From Oxalobacteraceae bacterium OTU3CINTB1 (GTDB taxonomy: Bacteria; Pseudomonadota; Gammaproteobacteria; Burkholderiales; Burkholderiaceae_D), in assembly GCA_024123955.1 (NCBI GenBank), contig CP099652.1:6696001-6760000 (forward strand): 64,000 nucleotides of DNA, in the 5' to 3' direction. Shown here piece after piece: positions 8,514 through 17,702 of the stretch. How positions within the stretch are numbered: position 1 is the first letter of the stretch; each line of letters opens with the position of its first letter. The position numbers and the translations under genes were made by a program. The notes below the pieces were generated by a model. That model did no database searches. It was not told where the DNA came from and saw nothing but the letters and a program-made list of their open reading frames with translations.

Positions 8514-10784
8514 TTAGCGGCCGTAGCCCTCGTTCAAACGCTGATACCCCGGAATACTGTTTTTCATCGCCTCGATCGGGCTGCCCACGCCCAGGTGCGA
8601 CAGGCCGTTGAGTTCGAGCTGGAAGAAGATCGGCGTCGATGCCGTGGTCGAGGTGGTCACGAAGCGCTGCGCGCCCATGCGGAACACCCAGCAGTCGGCC
8701 TTGTATTCGAGACCGATCAGGCTCTCGAGGATTTTGCTCGCCTGCATCGAGTAGCTGACCCGGCCGACACCGTACCAGCGCTGGAAAATAGGCCACTGGC
8801 TGGAGATCTCGATGTTCTTGAAGCTGTCGCGCAGGTAGCGGTAGCCGACGTTGAGCACTTTTTTCGGCGCCGGGATCCATTGCGCCGTGTAGCTTTGCGA
8901 CACCACCCGGCTCTGGCTCGGATTGTACTGCAGCGCGCTGTCGAAGCCCCAATGTTCGGAAATGCGGCCGTTGGCGGCGAGCAGGATGTCGGAGCGGGCC
9001 TCGCTCACCGGTGTGGTCGAGGCCAGCTGCACGCGCTGGTCCTCGAAGTAGAAGCGCTGGCCGAACGCCAGGCGCAGCTGCTCGGCGCCGGAGGCGTCGA
9101 GGAAGCGCGACACCAGCGCGGCGGTGAGCTGGTTGGCGTCGCCGACGCGGTCAGAGCCGACGAAGCGGTTCTCGCTGAAGATCTGGCTGAAGTTGAACGT
9201 GGCCGCGTCGGTGTCGAAGGTCGGGAACTGGCTCTGGTCGCGGTACGGCGTCTTGACGTAAAACAGCCGCGGCTCGAGCGTTTGCGTCATTTCCTTGTTC
9301 TGGAATTTGACGTCGCGCTCGAACACCAGGCCCGAGTCGAGCGAGACGGTCGGCACCACGCGCGACAGGTTGCGCGACGATTGCGCGCCGAAGCTGTCGA
9401 GCGAATACGTGGCCATATTGACCATCACCTTGGGCGTGATGAAGTAGCTCGGGCCGACGATCGGATAGCTCAGTTGCGGAATGCCCACCAGGCGGGTGCC
9501 GTTGATCATGGTCGGGTGGCTAAAGCGCGTGAGCTCGCTGTCGAAGGCCCAGTCGAAGCCGGCCACGTCGTACTGGGCGGCGTGGAAGTTGATCGCCGGC
9601 AGCCGGTCGTACGGGCGCGTGACGAACAGCGACGAGTCGGTCACCGAAGCCGGGTCCTGCAGCACCTGGTATTTTTGCACGCGCGCGGTCAGGGTCCAGA
9701 TGTCGCCGTGGTAATCGGTGCGCAGCTCGCGCAGCAGCTGGCGCTCGGTCGAGCTCGAGACGGTCTTGGAGAAATCGTTCGGATAGTTGTTGTCCGACGC
9801 CGCGCGCAGATTCCACGAGAACGCCCAGTCCTCGGTGATGTCCTGCTTGTGGCTCGAGCGCACGGTCCAGCGGTCGGTCGAGCCGCCCGGCGTCTCCGGC
9901 ACGAATTTTTTATCGTGCGGCATGTACTCGAGGTAGGTGTCGCCCTGGTACAGGCCGCCTTCGGTCTCGCCCAGGTAGCGCGCGTGCGCGCCGAGCTGGA
10001 AGCCGCGCCGCGTGATGACCTTGGGGAACAAGGTCAGGTCGCGGTTGGGGGCGATGTTGAAGTAATACGGCACCACCAGCTCGGGGCCGGTGCGCGAGCC
10101 GACGCCAGGCGTCGGCGAGAGCCAGCCGGAGCGGCGCGCGCCCGACAGCGAGAACGACAGCGCCGGCGTGCCCAGGATCGGCACGTCCTTGAAATACACC
10201 ACCGTGTGGCTGGCGGTGCCGACGTCGCGCCCGGAGTCCAGGTTGAGCGTGCTCGAACGCAGGTACCAGTCCGGATTGGCGCCCTCGCAGGTGCTGTAGG
10301 TGCCGTTGACGACCTGCGCCTCGTCCTCGTTGATGAAGTTGATGCGCTCGGCGCTGCCCTGGGCATTGTTGGCCGCCATCCGGTAGGTCGGCTCCAGCAT
10401 GTAGCCCTTGCCGCTGTCCATATTGAGCTTGAGCTCGGTGCCGGTGTAGTAGTCGCCCCAGCGCCAGATCTTGACGGCGCCCTTGGCCTCGACCTCGTTC
10501 TCGACCTGGCGGAAGCAGGCGTAGTCGGACTGCACCTTGGTCTGGTCCTTGACGACTTCGGCGTTACGTTCGAGCACCACCTCGCGCTCGGGACGCCCGC
10601 TGATGTCCTCGGCCTTGACGGTGGTGACGGCGTTCGGGTCTTCCACCCGCGGCACGCGCGGCTTGGGCGCGACGGCCTGGGCATAGGCGTACGACGGCAC
10701 CGCCGAGACGGTGACGATGGCGGTCAGGGCGTACGCCCAGCGGTGCGAAGTGGGGGGGGCCAGTAGCCAGCGCATGCAGCTCAT
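8514..10784 (-). CDS. lptD: LPS-assembly protein LptD
   Basis: LptD is the essential outer-membrane beta-barrel that, with LptE, inserts lipopolysaccharide into the outer leaflet. The 756-residue frame has a signal peptide (ending about SYAYAQA), an OstA/LptA-like periplasmic jellyroll (about residues 55-200, with DYYTGTELKLNMDSGKGYM) and a C-terminal barrel rich in alternating aromatic strands. Cysteines at about 90 (DYACF), in YSTCEGA and in KADCWVF are placed to form the family's inter-domain disulfides. The start is 10784 or 10775, and neither has a clear ribosome binding site. It is divergent from amgK-murU and followed by surA after a terminator. Confidence 0.95.
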   Translation of the reverse strand: MSCMRWLLAPPTSHRWAYALTAIVTVSAVPSYAYAQAVAPKPRVPRVEDPNAVTTVKAEDISGRPEREVVLERNAEVVKDQTKVQSDYACFRQVENEVEAKGAVKIWRWGDYYTGTELKLNMDSGKGYMLEPTYRMAANNAQGSAERINFINEDEAQVVNGTYSTCEGANPDWYLRSSTLNLDSGRDVGTASHTVVYFKDVPILGTPALSFSLSGARRSGWLSPTPGVGSRTGPELVVPYYFNIAPNRDLTLFPKVITRRGFQLGAHARYLGETEGGLYQGDTYLEYMPHDKKFVPETPGGSTDRWTVRSSHKQDITEDWAFSWNLRAASDNNYPNDFSKTVSSSTERQLLRELRTDYHGDIWTLTARVQKYQVLQDPASVTDSSLFVTRPYDRLPAINFHAAQYDVAGFDWAFDSELTRFSHPTMINGTRLVGIPQLSYPIVGPSYFITPKVMVNMATYSLDSFGAQSSRNLSRVVPTVSLDSGLVFERDVKFQNKEMTQTLEPRLFYVKTPYRDQSQFPTFDTDAATFNFSQIFSENRFVGSDRVGDANQLTAALVSRFLDASGAEQLRLAFGQRFYFEDQRVQLASTTPVSEARSDILLAANGRISEHWGFDSALQYNPSQSRVVSQSYTAQWIPAPKKVLNVGYRYLRDSFKNIEISSQWPIFQRWYGVGRVSYSMQASKILESLIGLEYKADCWVFRMGAQRFVTTSTTASTPIFFQLELNGLSHLGVGSPIEAMKNSIPGYQRLNEGYGR

Positions 10785-10882
10785 GAAAAGAAGAGGGATA
10801 ACACCATGACAGGCGATTTTTTGATTTGAATCCCTTATTATATGGGAATCTTCACCTTACGCCGGTTTCCACGGTTCGCTTA

Positions 10883-11953
10883 ATGTCTTTATTACAGAAT
10901 TTAACTTCAGATACATCTGGAGCAACGCCGCCGGCCGATCCCCGCCTGGCGCAACTGACCGCCTGGCTGTCCACCCTGGACGTGGTCGATGTGGCAACGG
11001 CGCGTCCGGCCTCGGCCGACGCCAGCTTCCGCCGCTACTTCCGCGTCGACGTGCTGCCCGCGCACCGCGCCGCGCTCGGCGCCACCCTGATCGTCATGGA
11101 CGCGCCGCCGGAGCGCGAAAACGTGCTGGCCTTCGTCAAGGTTGACGAAATGCTCACGCACGCCGGCGTCACGGTGCCGCGCATCGTCGCCACCGACTAC
11201 GAGCGCGGCTTCATGCTGATGTCCGACCTGGGCGTGACGACCTACCTGCAGGTGCTCGACCACGACAACGCCTCGACCATGTACGCCGAGGCGCTCGAGT
11301 CGCTGGTGCGCTTCCAGGCCACCAGCGCGCCCGACGTGCTGCCCGAATACGACCGCGCCTTCCTGCTGCGCGAAATGAACCTGTTCCCCGAGTGGTACAT
11401 CGGCAAGCACCTGGGCGCGACCTTGACCGACAAGCAAAGCGCCGAGCTACAGGGCGTGTTCGAGGCGATTTTGGCCAACGTCACGGCGCAGCAGCAGGTG
11501 TTCGTGCACCGCGACTTCCACTCTCGCAACCTGATGTGGATGGACGCCGGCAACCCGGGCGTGCTCGACTTCCAGGACGCGCTGTACGGCCCGGTCACCT
11601 ACGACCTGGCCTCGCTGCTGCGCGACGCCTACGTGCAATGGGACGAGGAGCTGGTGCTGGACTGGGCGATCCGCTACTGGCAGCACGCCAAGTCGGCCGG
11701 CCTGCCGGTCAACAAGGACATCGACGCCTTCTACAAGGATTTCGAGTACATGGGCCTGCAGCGCCACCTGAAGATCCTGGGCCTGTTCTGCCGCCTGTAC
11801 CACCGCGACGGCAAGGAGCAGTACCTGGGCGACCTGCCGACCGTGATGGACTACGTGCGCAAGACCGCCAACCGCTACAAGGACCTCAAGCCGCTGGTGC
11901 GCCTGCTCGACACGCTCGAGGACAAGCAACCGCAAGTCGGCTACACGTTCTGA
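10883..11953 (+). CDS. amgK: Anomeric MurNAc/GlcNAc kinase AmgK
   Basis: AmgK phosphorylates C1 of N-acetylmuramate (and GlcNAc), bypassing de novo UDP-MurNAc synthesis in peptidoglycan recycling. The fold is aminoglycoside-phosphotransferase-like. The catalytic loop VHRDFHSRNLMW and the metal site VLDFQDALYGPVTYDLASLLRD are intact. ATG at 10883 (MSLLQNL) is preferred over an in-frame TTG at 10826. Its partner murU begins 13 bp downstream, and the pair sits divergent to lptD as in pseudomonads. This context argues against an antibiotic-resistance kinase. The product has 356 residues. Confidence 0.9.
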   Translation: MSLLQNLTSDTSGATPPADPRLAQLTAWLSTLDVVDVATARPASADASFRRYFRVDVLPAHRAALGATLIVMDAPPERENVLAFVKVDEMLTHAGVTVPRIVATDYERGFMLMSDLGVTTYLQVLDHDNASTMYAEALESLVRFQATSAPDVLPEYDRAFLLREMNLFPEWYIGKHLGATLTDKQSAELQGVFEAILANVTAQQQVFVHRDFHSRNLMWMDAGNPGVLDFQDALYGPVTYDLASLLRDAYVQWDEELVLDWAIRYWQHAKSAGLPVNKDIDAFYKDFEYMGLQRHLKILGLFCRLYHRDGKEQYLGDLPTVMDYVRKTANRYKDLKPLVRLLDTLEDKQPQVGYTF

Positions 11954-11966
11954 TGACGGGGCGCCT

Positions 11967-12710
11967 ATGAAAGCGATGATTTTCGCGGCCGGGCGCGGCG
12001 AGCGCATGCGCCCGCTGACCGACAGCTGCCCCAAGCCGCTGCTCAAGGTGCGCGGCCGGCCGCTGATCGTCTGGCACATTCTCAACCTGGTGCGCGCCGG
12101 CATCACCGAGATCGTCATCAACACCGCCCACCTGGGCGAGGCGATCGAGCGCGAGCTGGGCGACGGCGGCAAGTACGGCGCGAAGTTGCTCTACTCGCGC
12201 GAGACGACCGCGCTGGAAACGGCCGGCGGCGTCGCCACCGCGCGCCACCTGCTGGGCGAGGAACCGTTCGTGGCCGTATCGGGCGACATCTACTGCCCCT
12301 ACTTCGACTTCGAACAGGTCAAGGATGTGCTCAAGGACGAGGACATGTGGGGCAAGCCCTACCCCGCCGACCAGCGCGACGTCTGCTGGCTGTACCTGGT
12401 GCCCAATCCGGACTTCCATCCGGAGGGCGACTTCGGCCTGACGATGTATTCGCTGACCAATGACGCCGCCGATGGCGCGCCGAAGTGGACCTTCGGTAAT
12501 ATCGGCGTCTACCGGCCGGACATGTTCGACGGCATCGCGCCGGGCGAGCACGCCAAGCTCGGACCGCTGATCCGCTCGTTCATCGACAAAAAGCAGGTTG
12601 GCGGCGAGGTGTACGAGGGCGAGTGGCATAACCTCGGCACCGTCGAGCAGCTGGAACGGCTGAACGCGCCGCTGGCGTCGATGGCGCCCGGCGCTAAGGG
12701 CGCGCGCTGA
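11967..12710 (+). CDS. murU: N-acetylmuramate alpha-1-phosphate uridylyltransferase MurU
   Basis: MurU turns MurNAc-1-phosphate and UTP into UDP-MurNAc, completing the salvage route opened by AmgK. The nucleotidyltransferase signature KAMIFAAGRGERMRPLTD with KPLLKVRGRPLI is at the N-terminus, and VSGDIYC carries the metal-binding Asp. At 247 residues it is slightly longer than pseudomonad MurU. The stop codon overlaps the pepP start by one base (TGATG), implying coupled translation. Confidence 0.9.
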   Translation: MKAMIFAAGRGERMRPLTDSCPKPLLKVRGRPLIVWHILNLVRAGITEIVINTAHLGEAIERELGDGGKYGAKLLYSRETTALETAGGVATARHLLGEEPFVAVSGDIYCPYFDFEQVKDVLKDEDMWGKPYPADQRDVCWLYLVPNPDFHPEGDFGLTMYSLTNDAADGAPKWTFGNIGVYRPDMFDGIAPGEHAKLGPLIRSFIDKKQVGGEVYEGEWHNLGTVEQLERLNAPLASMAPGAKGAR

Positions 12711-14068
12711 TGTCGGCCGCAGTGGCAACCGGGGTGGCAACCTGCGCTGCGCGCCGCGCCCGGGTGCTGGCGGCGATGCCGTCCGGCGCGGTGGCCGTGC
12801 TGGGCACGGCGCCGGAAGTGGCGCGCAACAGCGACAGCGACTACCCGTACCGGCACGACAGCTATTTCTATTACCTGACCGGCTTTGCCGAGCCGGAAAG
12901 CGTGGTGGTGCTGGTGGCTGCGCGCGGCGACGACGCGCCGGCGCGCTCCATCCTGTTTTGCCGCCAGAAGAACGTCGAGCGCGAGATCTGGGAAGGCTTC
13001 CGCCACGGCCCGGACGGCGCCCGCGCGGCCTTCGGCTTCGACGCGGCCTATCCGATCGAAGACCTCGACGGCGAAATCACCAAGCTGCTGGCGGACGCGC
13101 CGGCGCTGTACTGCGCCCTGGCCAGCAATCCTTCGCTCGACGCGCAGATCAAGCTTTGGCTGGGCAACGTGCGGCGCATGGCGCGCACCGGCGTCACGCC
13201 GCCGGCCAGCGCGGTCGACCTGCTGCCGCTGCTCGACGAGATGCGCCTGTTGAAGGACGACGGCGAGCAGGTCACCATGCTGCGCGCGGCCACCATCTCC
13301 AGCGCTGCGCACGCGCGGGCGATGCGCGCCTCGCGCCCCGGCATGTTCGAGTACGAGATCGAGGCGGAGCTGCTGTACGAATTCCGCCGCAACGGCGCCC
13401 AGGCGCCGGCCTACAACTCGATCGTCGCGGCAGGCGCCAACGCCTGCGTGCTGCACTACAGCGCCAACAACGCGCAAACAAAGGACGGCGATCTGGTGCT
13501 GATCGACGCCGGCTGCGAGCTCGATGGCTACGCCTCCGACATCACCCGCACCTATCCGGTCAACGGCCGTTACTCGGCGCCGCAAAAGCGCTTGTATGAA
13601 CTGGTGCTGGCGGCGCAATCGGCCGCGCTCAAGGCCATCGCGCCAGGACTGCCGTATTCCGGTGCCCACGACGCGGCGCTGCGGGTGCTATCCGAGGGCA
13701 TGCTCGACCTGGGACTGCTGAAGAAGGATCTCCACGGCGGCGTGGACGACGTCATCGCCAACAAACACTATATGCAGTTCTACATGCACGGCACCGGCCA
13801 CTGGCTGGGCATGGACGTGCATGATGTCGGCCTGTATCGCGACGTGAACGCGGCCGGCAAACCTTCGCGGGCGCTGCAACCCGGCATGGTGCTGACGGTG
13901 GAACCGGGCATCTACGTGCGGCCGGCCGCCGGCGTGCCCGAGGAATATTGGAACACCGGCATCCGCATCGAGGACGATGTGCTGGTCAGCGCCGATGGCC
14001 ACACCATCCTGAGCGCTGCCGCGCCGAAGACGGTGGCCGAGATTGAAGAAGTCATGCGGCAGCGATGA
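12710..14068 (+). CDS. pepP: Xaa-Pro aminopeptidase (M24B)
   Basis: Cytoplasmic metallopeptidase that removes an N-terminal residue before proline. The 452-residue frame has the N-terminal creatinase-like domain (SDYPYRHDSYFYYLTGF) and a pita-bread catalytic domain with all five dimetal ligands: Asp in LIDAGCELDGYASDITRTYPV, His in HGTGHWLGMDVHD, Glu in TVEPGIYV and Glu in GIRIEDD. The start ATG overlaps the murU stop. The end overlaps ubiH by 4 bp (ATGA). It sits directly before a ubiquinone hydroxylase, a frequent pairing (pepP-ubiH). Confidence 0.94.
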   Translation: MSAAVATGVATCAARRARVLAAMPSGAVAVLGTAPEVARNSDSDYPYRHDSYFYYLTGFAEPESVVVLVAARGDDAPARSILFCRQKNVEREIWEGFRHGPDGARAAFGFDAAYPIEDLDGEITKLLADAPALYCALASNPSLDAQIKLWLGNVRRMARTGVTPPASAVDLLPLLDEMRLLKDDGEQVTMLRAATISSAAHARAMRASRPGMFEYEIEAELLYEFRRNGAQAPAYNSIVAAGANACVLHYSANNAQTKDGDLVLIDAGCELDGYASDITRTYPVNGRYSAPQKRLYELVLAAQSAALKAIAPGLPYSGAHDAALRVLSEGMLDLGLLKKDLHGGVDDVIANKHYMQFYMHGTGHWLGMDVHDVGLYRDVNAAGKPSRALQPGMVLTVEPGIYVRPAAGVPEEYWNTGIRIEDDVLVSADGHTILSAAAPKTVAEIEEVMRQR

Positions 14069-15216
14069 TGGATATTCAAAACGATAGCGACGTCGCCATC
14101 TGCGGCGCCGGACCGGCCGGGATGGCGCTGGCCGCGCTGCTGGCCAAACGCGGCGTGCCCGCCGCGCGCATCGCGCTGGTCGACGCCAAGTCGCTGGCGC
14201 AGGCCAGCAAGGACCCACGTTCGATCGCGCTGTCCTACGGCAGCCGCCAGATACTCGAGGAAATCGGCGCCTGGCCGGTGCCGGCGACGGCGATCCACCA
14301 GATCCACGTCTCGCGCCGCGGACAATTCGGCCGCAGCCTGATCGACCGCGACGAACACAAACTACCGGCGCTCGGCTATGTCACCCGCTACGGCGATCTG
14401 GTGACGGCGTTGGGCGCCGTCTGCGAACACGCGGGCATCGCGACCTTGCGCCCCGCCCGCGTAGAAGCGCTCGACGAGCTGGCCGATTCGGTGGCGCTGA
14501 CCATCATCGACACCGCGACCGGGGAAGCGAAGTCGTTAAAGGCGTCCATCGTCGTGCAGGCGGAAGGCGGTTTGTTCAACGACCAGGAAAACCGCTCGCA
14601 GCGGCGCGACTACCGGCAGACTGCGATCATCGCGCAGGTGCGCAGCAGCCGGCCGTTCGAGCACCGCGCCTTCGAACGGTTCACCGAGCAAGGCCCGCTG
14701 GCACTGCTGCCGCAAGGTGACGAGTATTCGCTGGTGTGGTGCGTGCGTCCCGAGCTGGCCGCGACGTTGCAGGCGCTGGACGATAATGCTTTTCTTGCCG
14801 CGCTGGGCGAGGCGTTCGGCGAGCGCGTTGGCCGCTTCACGCACGCGTCGCCGCGGCTGGCCTTCCCGCTTGGGTTGAATGCCGATCCGCGCGCGACGGC
14901 CCGCACGGTCGCCATCGGCAACGCCGCGCAGACCTTGCATCCGGTGGCGGGACAGGGATTGAATCTGGGCCTGCGCGACGTCACCGTGCTGGCGCGCCTG
15001 CTGGCGCAAGGCGCCACGCCGGCGATGCTGGCGCAGTTCACCGAGCTTCGCCGGCAGGACCGGACCACGACGGTGCGCCTGACCGACACGATGGCGAGGG
15101 TCTTCGCCAACGACTCGCCGGCGCAGGCGCTACTGGGAATGTCGCTGGCCGCCATCGACATGGCCGGCCCGGCGCGCGGCGTGCTGGCCGAGCTGATGAT
15201 GTACGGCCGCCGCTGA
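14065..15216 (+). CDS. ubiH: UbiH/UbiF-family FAD-dependent ubiquinone hydroxylase
   Basis: Flavoprotein monooxygenase hydroxylating the aromatic ring of a ubiquinone precursor at the membrane. It has an N-terminal Rossmann motif DVAICGAGPAGMALAALLAKRG, a DPRSIALSYGSRQILEEIG stretch typical of the Ubi-hydroxylase group, and the second FAD motif AIGNAAQTLHPVAGQGLNLGLRD. It has 383 residues. The position after pepP favours UbiH, but UbiF or UbiI activity cannot be excluded by sequence alone. A REP pair lies 30 bp after the stop. Confidence 0.87.
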   Translation: MMDIQNDSDVAICGAGPAGMALAALLAKRGVPAARIALVDAKSLAQASKDPRSIALSYGSRQILEEIGAWPVPATAIHQIHVSRRGQFGRSLIDRDEHKLPALGYVTRYGDLVTALGAVCEHAGIATLRPARVEALDELADSVALTIIDTATGEAKSLKASIVVQAEGGLFNDQENRSQRRDYRQTAIIAQVRSSRPFEHRAFERFTEQGPLALLPQGDEYSLVWCVRPELAATLQALDDNAFLAALGEAFGERVGRFTHASPRLAFPLGLNADPRATARTVAIGNAAQTLHPVAGQGLNLGLRDVTVLARLLAQGATPAMLAQFTELRRQDRTTTVRLTDTMARVFANDSPAQALLGMSLAAIDMAGPARGVLAELMMYGRR

Positions 15217-15246
15217 GAGATCACGACAGCATGCGTAATCAGGCGT

Positions 15247-15345
15247 CACGTAGGGCGGATTAGCGCAGCGTAATCCGCCAATGCCTGCGTTTCGACGGCT
15301 CACGCATTGGCGGATTACGGCGTTCCGCCTAATCCGCCCTACGTG
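15247..15345. repeat. BIME-like inverted REP pair, copy 1
   Basis: The outer arms CACGTAGGG/CCCTACGTG enclose two REP units. Unit A is GGCGGATTA-N8-TAATCCGCC, itself a hairpin. Unit B is the same core with a 12-nt loop (ggcggaacgccg), inverted. Between them CCAATGC pairs with GCATTGG. It lies between the convergent ubiH and SDR genes. Here unit A is on the left; copies at 36836 and 56066 have the opposite polarity. Confidence 0.9.
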
Positions 15346-15360
15346 TCACTAGAGTACTCA

Positions 15361-16125
15361 TCAAGTACGGGTGATCGACGCGCCGCCGTCGATCAGCGAC
15401 GCGGTGCCGGTGACGAACGACGAGTCATCCGACGCCAGGTACAACACCGAGCGCGCCAACTCCTCCGGCTGCGCGACGCGTTTCAGCGCGTGCAGGTTGG
15501 TGATGAAGGACGTCGCCTCCGGCGTGTCGTTCATGTCGCGGTACATCTGCGTGTCGACCGCGCCGGGCAGCACCGAATTCACCCGCACGCCTTTCGGACC
15601 ATATTCCGCCGCCAGCGCCTGCGTCAAACCAATCAAACCCGCCTTGCTGGCCGCATACGCCGCCACACCTGGAAACGCGAAGCTGTAGCCGACAAACGTC
15701 GAGGTGAAAATCACCGAACCGCCGCCATGTTTGATCATCTCGGGAATCTGGTGCTTGGCGCCGAGGAAGGCGCTGGTCAGGTTGGCGGCCAGCGTGTCGT
15801 TCCAGCCCTGCTCCGACACGCCGGTGGTCTCGCCCATTTCACCCAGGGTGCCGGCGTTGTTGTAGGCGATATCGAGCCGGCCATACGCCTCGACGGCGGC
15901 GGCGACCAGTTGTGCGTTGAACGATTCCGAGGTCACGTCGCCGGCCAGCGCGATGGCTTGTCCGCCATCGGCCTTGATTTCCTCGACCAAGGTGGCCAGT
16001 TCGCCCTCGCGGCGCGCCGCGACGACAACCTTGGCGCCTTCGGCGGCGAACAGTTTGGCGGTGGCGCGGCCGATGCCGGACGATGCGCCAGTGACGATTG
16101 CGACTTTGTTTTGTAAGCGGTTCAT
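15361..16125 (-). CDS. SDR-family oxidoreductase
   Basis: Classical short-chain dehydrogenase/reductase of 254 residues. It has a cofactor glycine motif VTGASSGIGRATAKLF near the N-terminus, NNAG, the catalytic Ser-Tyr-Lys set (TSTFVGYSF, then YAASKAGLIGLTQALA) and a C-terminal VTGTASLIDGGASITRT. The substrate is unknown. The start ATG at 16125 has AAGGAG at good spacing. It is monocistronic: a REP pair is downstream, and an inverted repeat GGGTTAGTGAA/TTCACCAACCC sits 19-52 bp upstream and may be an operator. Confidence 0.88.
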   Translation of the reverse strand: MNRLQNKVAIVTGASSGIGRATAKLFAAEGAKVVVAARREGELATLVEEIKADGGQAIALAGDVTSESFNAQLVAAAVEAYGRLDIAYNNAGTLGEMGETTGVSEQGWNDTLAANLTSAFLGAKHQIPEMIKHGGGSVIFTSTFVGYSFAFPGVAAYAASKAGLIGLTQALAAEYGPKGVRVNSVLPGAVDTQMYRDMNDTPEATSFITNLHALKRVAQPEELARSVLYLASDDSSFVTGTASLIDGGASITRT

Positions 16126-16143
16126 TTTGAGGCTCCTTGTGGT

Positions 16144-16177
16144 GGGTTAGTGAAGCCATCATAAGATTCACCAACCC
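16144..16177. promoter_or_regulatory. Inverted repeat upstream of the SDR gene
   Basis: GGGTTAGTGAA (16144-16154) and TTCACCAACCC (16167-16177) are complementary except for one A/C mismatch, with a 12-nt spacer. The site lies just upstream of the SDR start, so it could be a regulator binding site. No regulator gene adjoins it, so the role is a guess. Confidence 0.4.
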
Positions 16178-16232
16178 AACCATCAATCGGCCAAACAGCA
16201 ATTAACCATTCACAAAATATGAATTGAAGCCG

Positions 16233-17702
16233 CTACTCGACGGCCTTGACCATGTCCTCGATGACCTTCTTGGCATCGCCGAACACCATCATCGTATTGG
16301 CCTGGTAGAACAGCTCATTATCCAGGCCCGCATAGCCCGAAGCCATCGAGCGCTTGTTGACGATGATGCTCTTGGCCTTGTACGCCTCCAGGATCGGCAT
16401 GCCGGCGATCGGCGACTTGGGATCCTTGGCGGCCGGGTTGACCACGTCGTTCGCGCCCAGAATCAGCACCACGTCGGTCTGGCCGAATTCGCCGTTGATG
16501 TCCTCCATCTCGAACACCTGGTCGTACGGCACCTCGGCCTCGGCCAGCAGCACGTTCATGTGCCCCGGCATGCGCCCGGCCACCGGATGGATCGCGTACT
16601 TCACGCTCACGCCCTTGTGCGTCAGCTTCTCGACCAGCTCCTTGAGCGAGTGCTGCGCGCGCGCCACCGCCAGGCCGTAGCCCGGTACGATGATCACGCT
16701 TTCCGCGTTGGCCATGATGAACGAGGCGTCGTCCGCCGATCCCGATTTGACCGGACGCTGCTCCTTGGCCCCTTCGCCGCCCGCCTCCGCCGGCGCGCCG
16801 CCGAAGCCGCCCAAAATCACGTTGAAGAACGAACGGTTCATCGCCTTGCACATGATGTACGACAGGATGGCGCCGGACGAACCCACCAGCGAGCCGGCGA
16901 TGATCAGCATCGCGTTATTGAGCGAGAAGCCGATTCCTGCCGCCGCCCAGCCGGAGTAGGAGTTCAGCATCGACACCACCACCGGCATGTCGGCGCCGCC
17001 GATCGGAATGATGATCAACACGCCCAGCACGAAGGCGATCGCGGTCATGACCAGGAACGGCGTCCACGCCGGTTCGACACCGCCGGCGAAGCAGAACACC
17101 AGCCCGAGGCCGACCATGACGATGGCCAGAATGAGATTCAACATGTGCTGGCCGGCGAAGCTGACCGGCGCGCCCTGGAACAGGCGGAACTTGTATTTGC
17201 CCGACAGCTTGCCGAAGGCGATCACCGATCCGGAGAACGTGATGGCGCCGACGAAGGTGCCGATGAACAGTTCGATGCGGTTCCCGAACGGCAGCGGCGT
17301 GCCCACCGCCGCGATACCGAAGGCGTGCGGCTCCGATACCGCCGCCACCGCGATGCACACCGCCGCGAGGCCGATCAGCGAGTGCATCGCCGCCACCAGC
17401 TCCGGCATCTTGGTCATCTCGACTTTCTTGGCCAGCAGCGCGCCGATGCCGCCGCCGACCACCACGCCAACGAGCACCAGCGCCAGGCCCATGCCGCCGC
17501 CCGTGCCGGCGGCCACCGCCTCCGCGCGCAGCTTGAGGATCAGCGCGATCGTCGTCACCACGGCGATCGCCATGCCGGACATGCCGAAGGCGTTACCGGT
17601 GCGCGCGGTGCCCGGCGACGACAGCCCTTTGAGCGCCTGGATAAAACACACCGATGCGATGAGGTACATCATCGTCACCAGATTCATGGAGATGAAGTTC
17701 AT
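16233..17702 (-). CDS. pntB: NAD(P) transhydrogenase subunit beta
   Basis: PntB contributes membrane helices of domain II and the NADP(H)-binding domain III of the proton-translocating transhydrogenase, which makes NADPH from NADH using proton motive force. The 489-residue frame shows an N-terminal run of about eight or nine hydrophobic helices and a soluble C-terminal domain with VIIVPGYGLAVARAQ, HPVAGRMPGHMNVLLAEA and LILGANDVVNPAA. The start overlaps pntAB by 4 bp (ATGA). With the two alpha-subunit genes it forms the three-gene split version of the enzyme. Confidence 0.95.
   Translation of the reverse strand: MNFISMNLVTMMYLIASVCFIQALKGLSSPGTARTGNAFGMSGMAIAVVTTIALILKLRAEAVAAGTGGGMGLALVLVGVVVGGGIGALLAKKVEMTKMPELVAAMHSLIGLAAVCIAVAAVSEPHAFGIAAVGTPLPFGNRIELFIGTFVGAITFSGSVIAFGKLSGKYKFRLFQGAPVSFAGQHMLNLILAIVMVGLGLVFCFAGGVEPAWTPFLVMTAIAFVLGVLIIIPIGGADMPVVVSMLNSYSGWAAAGIGFSLNNAMLIIAGSLVGSSGAILSYIMCKAMNRSFFNVILGGFGGAPAEAGGEGAKEQRPVKSGSADDASFIMANAESVIIVPGYGLAVARAQHSLKELVEKLTHKGVSVKYAIHPVAGRMPGHMNVLLAEAEVPYDQVFEMEDINGEFGQTDVVLILGANDVVNPAAKDPKSPIAGMPILEAYKAKSIIVNKRSMASGYAGLDNELFYQANTMMVFGDAKKVIEDMVKAVE

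Noticed and set aside
10883..11953. Aminoglycoside resistance kinase
   Set aside because: The fold matches, but pairing with murU next to lptD identifies AmgK of peptidoglycan recycling.
15307..16116. Frame beginning MADYGVPPNPPYV, and a similar start on the minus strand at 36872
   Set aside because: Both N-termini are translations of the GGCGGATTA repeat, so they are start-site artefacts; the true amylosucrase start is 36809.
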